Shown here: positions 53,786 through 64,000 of the stretch, piece after piece
Layout of the letters: every line of letters begins with the position of its first letter
Numbering within the stretch: position 1 is the first letter of the stretch
Origin: Timema cristinae
Taxonomy: Eukaryota; Arthropoda; Insecta; Phasmatodea; Timematidae
Direction: 5' to 3'
NCBI GenBank assembly: GCA_039000515.1
Contig: JBCFYV010000024.1
Location: 18,014,041-18,078,040, forward strand
Length of the DNA: 64,000 nucleotides
Notes under the pieces: generated by a model
Seen by the model: the letters and a program-made list of their open reading frames with translations, nothing else
What the model was told of the DNA's origin: nothing
The model's database searches: none
Position numbers and translations under genes: made by a program

Positions 53786-53989
53786 CAATTTTGTTTTTGT
53801 TACTGTCCACTAATTATAACTTTCATATATTTGGCTGTGTGTTCAATCAATTATTTGTGTCCTGGTTAATAAGTTTGTCCCATGATTACAATGCGTTTGA
53901 ACCACCAATAAGGGGTATTAAAGCGATACTCTTTCCACCCTTTGAACTTGGCGTCAGTTTATTTTTTATTCAATCCATGTATTTTCCAA

Positions 53990-54155
53990 TACCGGCTTGC
54001 TAAGACAGGCACATTATCCATTCCCAGGCCCTTAATTCATGACTGAGAAAGGGTAGTCCCATATTTCATCAATGATGATTTTTTTGGTTATGCAAGGAAT
54101 CAAACTTGGTACCCTTTTTCAGTAGACACACTACAAACTGAGCCAGGGTGTTCAG
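53990..54155 (-). repeat. SINE family C, copy C4
   Basis: Minus-strand head GGCTCAGTTTGTAGTGTGTC with a degraded box B and the body ATCATTGATGAAATATGGG. Confidence 0.65.
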
Positions 54156-57100
54156 TTATATTAAAATTTGAAATTCTTTTTAAATGGTGCTATGAACTGA
54201 TAGGCTTTTTTTTTTTTTTTTTTAAAATTCAGGTGTTGGTGTGTAAAGGTTAACATCAGCTATGACTTCTGCCCTCCAGTCGGTGCATCTTGCATAGGAT
54301 ATCTATGCACCAAACCAAGTGACAACATGTACAAACAGGACGAAACTAAGTAGTGAGAAGAATTTGATTCCAAAGGTGTTTTAGTAGTATTTTGTGTGTG
54401 TGTACATATGACATAATTCCAGTGAAATGTGTTAGCTGCTTTAATTAAGCACAACTAATTCATATTATTGTGCGTTTGTCTTGACTTTACGATGAATGTT
54501 ATAACTGTCATGGGTAATTGTGGACTAAAACACTGATCATTTGAATGAAATTTATGATGGGTCAATTCTATAATTTAAAAAATCTACTTTACTGCAGACT
54601 ATTTAGAATTAATTTCTAATAAATAAACAGACAAATTAGTGTTTTTACAGCCCAAACTAACCCAAAAATCCTTGCTGATGTAATGTTTAGATACTTTAAA
54701 TAAATTTGAAATATTAATATTAAAAAGGATTATGGTTGAAATGTTAATTTGCACAGCCCCATACAAATCGAAGATTTGCTTCTTATTTGTGATCTCCATA
54801 TGTCTTAAATACTGCAGAAGAATTGTTAAGTCATTAACTTAGTTTCATGCAAAAATCAACAAAAGCTATAATTCATAAAAATGAAAACATTAATGTACTT
54901 ATCAATTGAAGAAAGACACTAGAAAACTGGTCATTTAGCAAAGTATTTTATTGGGATATAGTAACTTTAAAGTTTAAATAATAATTTGTCTAAATATTTT
55001 GATGTAATAAGAAATAAATTAAACATTTTGTGTGTACCATTATGTATTTGTTTTGTGGATGCACACCCGTTTTTATTTTGTGAAATTTCCCTTTGTTTAA
55101 AAGTCTTTATTTTACTCTTAATAATTAAATTTTGTGAATATTTATTTTATTATTTCACTGCTTTGTAAATAAGTTGTCTGGAATTGAAATGATGTAGGTT
55201 GCATATTGTTTTAACACATTTATTGTAATGTGTGTTCTAGTATTAGTGTGTCATTAAATATAAGTTTTTATAGTTCTTTATTTTATTTTTTTGAAAAGGT
55301 CCTTCCAACCCTTAGAATTTATAAAATTGTATTTTGTCACAATTTACAATCTAAATTTACATAGCTGCTATACACAGAAGCTTTAATTATTTGTAAAATA
55401 CACAACATGCACACTTATCAGATTCCATGGTAATAAAAAACTGGTGAAATACATGGTTTTGTTTGTTCATGTTACAAAGAAGTTCTATAGAGGTAGTTTG
55501 TGTCCCATAGTTTTATATAGAGCAGAAACTTTGACAAGATTTAAGAGAGAACAAGGGAAGGCCAGGCAAATTAAACTTTTGATTAGCATATAAGGAGAAA
55601 CTGGGTTGTCTTAGCTAGTATCAATTCTAAAGGTCAACGTGTGATTTTATTTGTCTTTTCACCTATACATGTCCTTAGCAAAATTTGAGTCGTGATTATC
55701 CACATGAATTTGATTATACAAGAAACTAGGAAAGACAGATTTCACAACTACTGTATTGGCCAGAATCTAGTGAAAGGATTTGTCCAATAACTGCACTCAC
55801 ATTAAATGCGCAGCCTAATATTTTTTGTCGAAAAACCCAGATTTGGTTTGTACAGAGGTTTGTTTTATAATCAAAATACCGACAAGCAAGAATCAGTTCA
55901 CTTTAGTGTCAAATAATTCAAGGTTGAAAATGAAGTGAGAAACCAGCGCAAGCATGGGAACTGACATGCTTGTGTACCTCATAATAAACTCTGACAAAAC
56001 AGGATTCCCACATTTCACTCTTAACTAGTGACATGTTATGGGATTGTAATGAGGATGACAAAAAAAATTTGAAATTAAGTAGTAGGTTAAAGACAATAAG
56101 AGAGGCCAAGAAAAAATGGGAGGAGCAGGCTGCGGTCTTGGCAGTAGTTCTTAAAAATAAATTTGTCTCTGGCACTTCTTAGTAGCAAGAATTTTTCTTT
56201 GGACACGTCAAATTCGGACCTGAAAAAGCACATGTAGTTAGCTTACTTAAAAAGCGATTAAGTATTTAATAGGAGCTTTTACGCACTATGCATATTACAA
56301 TAAAAATATTCAACCTTAAAACATTAATCAATTACTTGCATAGTTAGCAACATTAAACAATGGCACATTTTCAGTGCTTTGAACCAAGGAGCCACCGAAA
56401 GTGTTTGTGATGACATTTTCCTAATTATTGAAATCAATTCAACAATACATAACTCCATACAATTATCGAAATCCCATATTTCGTGACATTCGTCCTAATT
56501 ATGAATCAATTCAACAATACATAACTCCATACAATTTATCGAAATCCCATATTTCGTTCCAATCTTGTGCAAACCCTGTTCATTCTTTTGAAGAACCACT
56601 CCAATAATATTACAGAGATCTGCTTTTACTCTGTCAACATCAGGAATTGGTATAATTATATTATCACTGATTTCTACAAGAGCGTGTATTGAATCAGAAT
56701 CGTTCTAATACGTCACGTGTAAGCTAAATTAACCTTGACCTGGGTCGAAACAGTTTTGAGTCATTTTGTCAAAACCCGTTTTGTTTAGTTAAAACCAGTT
56801 TTAACTGACATTCATTTTTGACCAGCATTAAATTCTAGTAACAAAGGTATTTAGTATAATCTAGTTTTAACTAGTAAGAACACGTTCTAACTAAAAATGG
56901 GTTTTCACTGTAACAGATTGAAACTTACAAAAGTGGATTAACACACTCTTGCTTAAACAATAAAATAACATAGGTCACACTTTACATTGCAGTTATGGTA
57001 CAAAGAGGTAATGGCTGCTGATTGAAGAAAATCTATCAGTAATCTTATAGAGAGGCAACCTTACCTCTTCGTTTGGTGGCAAACATTGTAAAATGTGAAT

Positions 57101-57997
57101 TGTTTTATTTTCTTTGTTAAAACCATATTGTGTTTGGTTCTCTTATATATTATTTCTACTCATATTTCCTGTACCTTTGTTCATAGACTATATTACAAAA
57201 TGCAACTAAAAAATTGAAGGTTTCCTTAGGTAGTCAAGTATTCAGTTTCCTACATAAATATTTACCTTTATATCAAATCTACTGCCAATTAACAAATTAA
57301 TATTTATTTTTCTTGTCCATTTATGTTACAGAATATACCTATATTGGGCATCCACGGTTGGAAGGGTGGTATCTGATAACTAGCAGACGGTTCTTTTTTT
57401 TTTAAATTGCTTATCTAATATATTATCAATAAAAAAGTGTTATCAAACGATTTTAATAATTCTTCCCTAAGAATTAGTGTATGATAAATAATTAGTGTTT
57501 TCCTCACTTATTGAAAGAACAAAATATATTTAAAAAAAACTTATTTTTGTTTTGTGGTTGGTGCAACAAGAGATATTACGATACATGAAATAATAGCTTA
57601 AAAGGATTATATTCACACTTGTTATCTCTGTTTATAACTGCCCACCAAAATATTTTTTTATGTAAGCAGCGTTAGAACACAACTTCTTTGACAGTTTGTA
57701 TAACGGTCATCAACCACACTTCTTTCGGCTGGTTTGCCATTTGATTTGAAGGGTACACCACATTTTAGAAGTCCTATCTAAAAGCATTTTTAAGTGAACC
57801 ACAAATATCACATCCACAAAAAAGAAACATCCAAATTGTTATTTTCATAAGTTCATGTTTAAATTAAAAACTGTTAATAATTGATTTAAAACAAATTGTT
57901 TGTGCAAATGTTTGACCGCCAAACGCCACAACAAATCAACATAATATAGTCTTGCAGATCATATGACTTGGGGAATGCAGTGTGCCATGACTATATA
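54156..57997. other. Non-coding region downstream of UAP56
   Basis: No supported gene. A short direct repeat (AATCAATTCAACAATACATA...ATCGAAATCCCATATTTCG) occurs at about 56430 and 56500. 55750-55830 carries a weak resemblance (GTATTGGCC...GCGCAGCC) to the pogo-like TIR. Confidence 0.4.
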
Positions 57998-58395
57998 AGT
58001 GTTGTAGCTAGATTAGTACCAGAAAGTCGCTAGATTATCACTAAATAAAAAACTAAAAGTAATCATATTTGTTTCCAAATCAAAAATGCATACATTAATC
58101 TGAACTGAATGTAATCAGTGGATTGAGACCTGGAACAATGTCATTGTGATTTGTGAATTACATATATAGTTTAAAGTTCTTCTGTAGAATGAAGCAATGC
58201 ATTATGCTCTTGCAGTATGATAGTTCAAAAATAAAATCCTAAAGCATTAAAATTTAAAATAATTAACTTCAACTTGACAGAAAATTAAAGAAAGTCGCCA
58301 GATTAGTCGCTAGGCCCTAAAAATGAATATTAGTCATTTCAGAGCCGTAAAAGTTGCTAGGTCTAACCACAAAGTCGATTAAATTTGCAACACTG
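57998..58395. mobile_element. Possible hAT-like MITE
   Basis: The ends AAGTGTTGTAGCTAGATTAG and (minus strand) CCAGTGTTGCAAATTTAATC, with inner AAAGTCGCYAGATTA motifs, suggest an element of about 398 bases with CAGTGTTGC-type ends. The TIR match is weak. Confidence 0.3.
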
Positions 58396-59849
58396 GTGAA
58401 TGGCTGTATATATACATGTTTTTCTTAACTGTCAAATATCTACTGCTGTAAATGTCCTATAAGTGAGGAGGTGCTTTAAGTTGTTATTCAAAAAAATACA
58501 TAATATACATCCAAATTTAATATGTAATCCTCAAAATATCCTTAATATTCCAATTTAAAATAATATTTGAAGATGAATGGAAATATGAGTAATTTCAATA
58601 TAAAATCTTAAGAGGCCTGCATAGGGGAGCCAAGACAGTGTAACTCAAGTGCTCAGCTCTCACAATTTTGATAAACTATTAGTAGTATCGAAGTTTGGTC
58701 TTCACTTGAATGAATACAAAGCTCTATTCTATGTTTCTATAATAAGAGAGATATGTCAACATAAGTTTAATATATGAAATTTTGCCATTAGGAAAGTCAA
58801 AATAAGGGATATTTGAGTTGATCGTTAAATACCTAAATCTTAGGGAAATGACAGAGCAATGGTATAGGAACATAGAATGGAGATTTGTGAATCGAATTAT
58901 ATAATTTATTAGGGGTCACAACACAAAATTTATTGGCATTATTATTAACCTGAGAGGTAGCAACTGGTATCATTTCCTGTACACTAACGCCATCACTCGG
59001 CAAAGGACCGGTCAAACTTTGCTCTGAACGTAGGAGGGGGTAGGAGAAGTGAAAGAATGGCAGACGAGTAGGTTAATCCTTCTCTCGCTTTCTCTTGCTG
59101 TTTGTACTTCCATTCAGCTCATCACCTTAGGTAGAAGCTTGCAGTTCGTGGTGCTTTTTATTGAAACATACATTCATTTTGACCACATTTTAGTAAGTGC
59201 AAGCTAAAAAAAAAGTTAGCATCAGTATGAACAGAGAAAAAACCAACTGTGGGCCACAGAAGAGGGGAAAAAAGAAGATAATACTTCACAGCCCATCGCA
59301 AGAAAATAAATTGGAATAAGGGGAAGAAACTATGCATTGCTGATTCTGAGTGACTATTTTTTATGTTTATATAGCAGCAGTGAATTGGTCAAAAATGACA
59401 CAGGCCTATTTATATTCATGTATTTAATGTACACTTTTTAAACACACAACCTAACTTAGGTAACAATGTTATCTGTGCTTCACATTCAGAAATATAGCCT
59501 AGATATTCACTATTCAGATAGACATGTCCATCTACAAAAGAAATTTTATTTTCTAGCACCCCCAAAATAAAATAAAAATGTCCTTTAGATGTAAACACTT
59601 AAACGTGTGCTACACAACCTGCATTTTTTTAAATTTATTTAGCTACCATAATTATTAAGAGGTGATAAGTGCAACAGAGTAAGAAGGTAGTTTAGCAAAT
59701 GTGCACCTGCATCAGCATGGAGTGAGCACGGGTAAACAACAGGGACAATTTAGTTGTTGTGCATCTAGTTAGTATTCGTATCTTTACCTGTTCCTCAAAT
59801 CAATCCAGTTTCTTGAGAGCCAGAAGCATTAAATTGTATGACCACAGTG
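58396..59849. other. Non-coding stretch
   Basis: AT-rich with a few GC-richer patches (58980-59110). No gene or repeat recognised. Confidence 0.4.
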
Positions 59850-60660
59850 CAGTGCTTGTGTTTAAAGCAACATTTCCCACCGCCGGGCCGTGTATCTTTT
59901 CAGACCGGCCGCGAACTATACTTATGGTATATTTCTTTAATAATTTAATTAAGAAATGGAAAGCCGCCTTTGTCTCATCGCCTATTAGTGCAAACAAAAT
60001 CTCGAGATACTAAAAGTTACTGCTATGTCGTTTGTGATAAGCATTTGAACTGTATTATCCTCCATAAAGTGATGCTCGGAAACAAAAAGATGTGTATCAG
60101 GCCCATGTTTGTGGGTTCAAACCCAGCCGGGCTCAACGGACTTGTCTTGAGTGATAAAAAAAAAACCTGTAGAACAACTTCCTTCAGAAAGGAAGTAAAG
60201 CCGTTGGTCCTACGTTTATTGTGGCATGTAAAAAAACCTGGAAGTTATGTGAAAATACCTTTCCCGGAAAAATTAGTAGCCCTTTCGTTCTCATCATTTG
60301 AAATTCTTATGTGCTGATATAATCAGTTGGGTCAGAAAGTGCACGATAAATACCTCAAATAAATAATATTAACACTCAACATGGAGTTGAAACTTCTGCT
60401 GATTATACATCCCAATTTTGGATAAAAGTAAAGACAAAATACCCAAAACTGTATAAGTGAGCAAAGTTTTTGATTTGTTTTTCGTCTTCCTATGCGAAAC
60501 ATTTTCCGCACTGACACTGAGCATGACAAAACAACGGAATTGGTTATAACCTAAAAACTGTTAGCACCTGTGGGCATTAGTAAAAAAAAATAATCCACCA
60601 GATACTAAATAAGCGGAATAGGATTTTGAGTTTGGAACGTAACTTTTAGTTGAACAATTT
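59850..60660 (+). pseudogene. Second decayed hAT (ZBED5-like) fragment interrupted by a SINE
   Basis: 60395-60550 aligns with 3020-3170 of the first hAT relic (CAATTTTGGAT, AATACCCAAAA, TTTGATTTGTTTTTCGTC, TTTTCCGCAMTGACACTG, GACAAAACAAC). 59855-59915 (CAGTGCTTGTG... CCGGGCCGTG) could be its decayed terminal region. The SINE D copy separates the two. Only a short part of the dimerisation domain remains. Confidence 0.6.
60090..60365 (+). repeat. SINE family D, copy with tRNA-like box B
   Basis: GGCCCATGTTTGTGGGTTCAAACCCAGCC carries a box B (GGTTCAAACCC at about 60115). The body shared with 28868-29045 follows: GTGGCATGTAAAAAAACCTGG, ATGTGAAAATACCTTTCCC, GTGCTGATATAATCAG and CAGAAAGTGCAC. Confidence 0.65.
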
Positions 60661-61554
60661 GTTTTTATTTTTCAGGTTTTACAAGGAAAGCTTGTTTACC
60701 TAAATACTTGATTCTCGATACAAATTTCGACTACTAAAAAACAACATCAAGGAGAAGGTGTATATAAATAGTGATTGATCTCTCAGATGATTCAGTATTT
60801 GCAAATTCTTACATTTAATAACAATCAATTTTTAGATGTAAAGTTTTTTATATTTAAATAGTCATGTAAAGTGTACATACCGGGCATGTAATGACCGCCA
60901 CTCTCATTATTCAATGGTTTTATTTACAACCATCTGACATTACTGGAAGCGTAGAGTGGTTCTAAAATAAAACAAATAAACACCCTTTTTAAATAAATGC
61001 TTAATTTTTATTGACCGTAAACCAAAACTCCTCTGCTAAGATATAACTAGCGAATGTAAGCCATCACTGCTTTGCCAGGATATATATACCTAGTGAATGT
61101 AAGCCATTGTAGCATGTCAATCAGATAGATTGAACAGCTACAAATAAAATATCAATATTTTATTAATTTACGCAAGGGAGAAAGAATATTAATGTATTTG
61201 AAAAGTAATTTACCTCAAAGTTTATTGTCCCGGATTAAATGCAGTCACATGAAATTACATATCTTCCTGAATAGAAACACAGGGTTGTTAAAAATATTGT
61301 CTTTTGATAAATATTGTAGCAGACATCATAGAAGAGGACTAATATTATCCGATTTATGAATAAAATACTTTAACGCATACCCTTTGCCACTGGATGACGT
61401 TGGATAAAAAAATTATATATACTGGCCATGCTGTTTACAAGAAAATATAATAAAGTACAACTATATCACAAATTCTCGTTAAAATAATAACTGTTCCTAA
61501 ATAACATAATTAAAACAGATATATTTAAATAAAAGATGCTCTAGTTTCTACTCA
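60661..61554. other. Non-coding stretch
   Basis: No gene seen. A short repeat (GATATAWMTAGYGAATGTAAGCCAT) occurs at about 61040 and 61080. A good acceptor-like TTTTTATTTTTCAG ends near 60674 but joins to nothing I can identify. Confidence 0.4.
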
Positions 61555-61555
61555 C

Positions 61556-61690
61556 CGTATTAAGATACCCTCGGATTCTCTGACCATCTTATTAGGAGAA
61601 AACATTCAAAGAACAACAGCATGGCGGCTTCAAACACGTGTGTCCTCTTCCAGTTCATATAAGCCAAGAAGTCTAGAGTGGACTCAACCT
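61556..61690 (-). other. Possible first exon of a minus-strand gene
   Basis: On the minus strand, CTTAATACG|GTGAGTAG at 61556/61555 is a near-consensus splice donor. About 65 bases upstream is a strong Kozak ATG (GCCGCCATGC at about 61622), whose frame stops just before the donor. A second ATG (about 61587) gives MVRESEGILI running into the donor. The exon is less AT-rich than its surroundings, and TATATATA lies near 61875, upstream on this strand. No following exon was found, so no product is named. Confidence 0.35.
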
Positions 61691-61964
61691 CAAGACCCCT
61701 GCTGCCGGAGCTACCTAGCGGCGAGTCTACGAACCTTACCTTTACCTCACCCCGCAAGCTGTTCACCTTCATTTGTTTCCCTTTCACCTCGCCTTCATCC
61801 GTCCTTCTCCTTATCTATATTTCTGAGTTTATCCCCCTTTTTCTTTTCTCCATTCGCATCAGATTTTGAAGTATATATAGACCACTAGCCAGATCCACAA
61901 TATAGCCAATTTACTGCAAATCAGCGTCGAAGGAGGAACTTCTGCATCGTACCGCATCAAAGAA

Positions 61965-62100
61965 CACGATGACCACGAAGTTTAGGGCGTCGGATACGCC
62001 GCAACCATGGACAGGATGCCGAACTTCGATGACTACTGTCAAGTTTGATCCGTTGGTTTCACCGCAGCCATGGATAGGACCACAGACTTCGATTATATAA
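61965..62100 (+). repeat. Two diverged tandem copies of a unit of about 65 bases
   Basis: AAGTTTAGGGCGTCGG...CCGCAACCATGGACAGGA...ACTTCGATGAC is followed by AAGTTTGATCCGTTGG...CCGCAGCCATGGATAGGA...ACTTCGATTA. No ORF persists. Confidence 0.65.
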
Positions 62101-62714
62101 GTATCATAAAATAATCTACGATTCCTTGACTCAGAAACCAGTTTTGTTGTTAATAAATAGGCAATGTCTATTTGCCCCTTTTTAACTTTTCTGTATTTAG
62201 TCAGAAAAGATTCTCTTTTATTTTGACAGTATGCCGAGTTGACAGTCGACCAACTTTAAGTCTTGTTGACTACTAAAGTTAAAGGTTAATTTTATTGTTT
62301 AGATATTGTGTCCTCCAGAATGAGATACAAGTCTTATTACTAGTTTCATACATAGTATATTAGTCAGTGAGACTATGTTGCTCTGTATATATGTTATACA
62401 GTCTTCACGTTACGAGCCTTGGTCTTGTAATGCAGTGATGTCTTAGTTAGACTTGCAAAACTTCCACAAGTTCCTCTTATCTGTTTTGAATCAAAATTTG
62501 TCATGACACCTTGTACGTTGTGAGCATCAGTTCTTTTTATGGATGGCTACCCCCAGGTTGTCAGTATTGGTTTTCCTTATTACAATTCAGTTAATACAAA
62601 CCAGTATTTTGGGTTGGTCAAGTAGTCACGCTTCCCGTGTAGACTATACTAAATCAGCTTAATATATAAACATTTTAATCTTGAATCTTTTTTCAATAGT
62701 TGGCACAATGCTTA

Positions 62715-63594
62715 GGGCCGGTTGCACAAAACATAATCAGTGGCTTGATCAGAGATCAGTTGTATGTTGATCTACAATCAGTGTCTCAAACCTCATTTTC
62801 AGTTGCACCATTAACAATTAGGACGTGATTGTCGATCAGATCTCTGGTCAAGTTAACCAGCCAATTCTCTCCCATCAACTGTTTGATTACCCGATCAGTG
62901 TGTTTATGGTTAACATAACCTGTAACTGTTATTTTCTTGATAAATAAGATTTGTTCTTTATAATCTTTATGTTAAGTTAAGTTTAGTGACAGTAAAATAA
63001 GTCTGTGAAACTTTAGAATTAATAAATTCAGAAAAATTATTGAGATTAGGGTTAGTATAAATAAAAATACCAGCTAAATTGATGATTATATACAGTTTAA
63101 ACTTATTGATTCACAAAATATTGTGTTAGGTTAGGTTTAGTGACAGTGAAAACAATTGAGTTGATGAAACTATAAAGTTCAAATTTATTAATTAACAAAA
63201 TAGTATTTTAGGTTAGGCTTAGTGACAATAAAAAAGCTTATTTTATAACTTAACTATAATAATACAATTAATACAAACGTCTATTAATAATTTCAAACAA
63301 ATTTACGTGTATTAATTAAACAAAAACAAATAAAGAAAAAATATATATATTCACAAAGCCAATCTGGTGTATACATTTAGGCTATGTTACAACAGTCAGC
63401 TGTTCAAAAATAGAACTTTTTACAACGTTGCCATGCTAGTTTTATTTGATTCCCCGGTCAAATCTGTGGTCAGGTGATCAGGGTTTTTGATCTCTAGTTA
63501 ACTTTGTTGCAACCCAAATTTTTCTTGATCTATGATCAAGCTGATTGACAATTCGGTGATTGAAGAATCAATATGATGTCTGTGCAACCGGCCC
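62715..63594. mobile_element. PIF/Harbinger-like non-autonomous element
   Basis: Inverted ends GGGCCGGTTGCACA (62715 and, inverted, 63594) are flanked by a 3-base duplication TTA (62712-62714, 63595-63597), the PIF/Harbinger signature. It is 880 bases with no transposase. The inside has repeated subterminal GATCA boxes and three copies of GTTARGTTTAGTGACA (about 62972, 63127, 63211). Confidence 0.85.
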
Positions 63595-63597
63595 TTA

Positions 63598-64000
63598 GTC
63601 TGCTATAAATGAACAGCATGACCTTGGAGGTAAATACCGAACTCATTGGCCAATTACTTATGGGCGAGTGGAATTGGAATGGGTTGCTACCCCCTAAACA
63701 TTGGGCAAGGTCATCAGAGCCTCCCTATCTTGCCTTGCGGTTTTCAAGCAGCAAGCCCTGGGGTTTCCCATTGTGTTAAGTAGAGCCTTTGGGAAGAAGA
63801 GTTACCTAAAACACAGTATTCTTGGAATATGAACCAATATTAGTTTTAAAACTAATCATTCACCACACATCTATTTATTAACAATTTAAACATTGGTATT
63901 TAGAACAGACTACATTGAATTTAAAAAACTAGTAATGTTCACCTGTTCTTCAAGTAGCATTATTTTGGCCCTGAATACCTTAACATGCGCAAATAGATCA
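63598..64000. other. Non-coding end of window
   Basis: A GC-richer patch (63640-63780) of unknown origin, then AT-rich sequence. No gene seen. Confidence 0.4.

Noticed and set aside
57330..57420. Distant 3'UTR exon of UAP56 after TTTATGTTACAG
   Set aside because: A good acceptor, but closer acceptor and poly(A) signals exist at 53620-53780, and nothing else supports it.
61556..61590. First exon of a TFB5/GTF2H5-like gene (MVRESEGILI resembles the start of that family)
   Set aside because: Only about ten residues with weak similarity, and no exon with the expected following motif was found downstream on the minus strand.
61640..61888. Ser/Pro/Leu-rich plus-strand ORFs
   Set aside because: Low-complexity pyrimidine-rich sequence opens two frames at once. 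No domain or splice support.

Overview
The window is nuclear DNA from an animal, most likely an insect. It is AT-rich, and it has long introns, spliceosomal GT/AG boundaries and many decayed transposons. It carries several tRNA-derived SINE families, and the only clear protein-coding gene is a typical arthropod UAP56/Hel25E. The order cannot be settled from the sequence alone.

The + strand gene is the DECD-box RNA helicase UAP56 (DDX39B; Hel25E in flies). Nine coding exons lie between 21780 and 53206: 21780-21984, 23106-23325, 25570-25753, 31509-31627, 34063-34194, 38266-38412, 50582-50719, 51422-51539 and 53193-53206. Together they encode about 425 residues with every helicase motif. A 1-base deletion near 23255 breaks exon 2 as written. 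A 3' splice site at 21764 points to a 5'UTR intron. A donor at 53242, an acceptor at 53620 and paired AATAAA signals at 53749 and 53759 point to a spliced 3'UTR.

The main hidden content is in the non-coding parts of this gene. Six loci look like intronic box C/D snoRNAs in three families. Family 1 has three copies with an identical guide and no recognised target (16925, 20196, 22033). Family 2 has two copies with a guide complementary to a conserved stretch of 28S rRNA (42562, 53293). Family 3 has one copy with complete C, D', C' and D boxes and a possible 28S target (37687). The gene therefore appears to be a multi-snoRNA host as well as an mRNA-export helicase gene. A pre-miRNA-like hairpin lies at 50244-50329.

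Layout: 1-15.2 kb holds SINEs, a decayed ZBED5-like hAT transposase (1381-3690), MITEs, an LTR-like block with tandem repeats (7.6-8.5 kb) and a decayed repeat-family ORF on the minus strand (13.5-14.9 kb). From 15.2 to 21.8 kb is the presumed 5'UTR intron/upstream region, with a duplicated snoRNA unit, a 33-bp minisatellite, a LINE relic and a long inverted repeat. From 21.8 to 53.8 kb is the helicase gene, its introns filled with SINEs and DNA transposons. From 53.8 to 64 kb is repeats, a second hAT fragment, a possible minus-strand first exon near 61.6 kb and a PIF/Harbinger-like element at 62715-63594.
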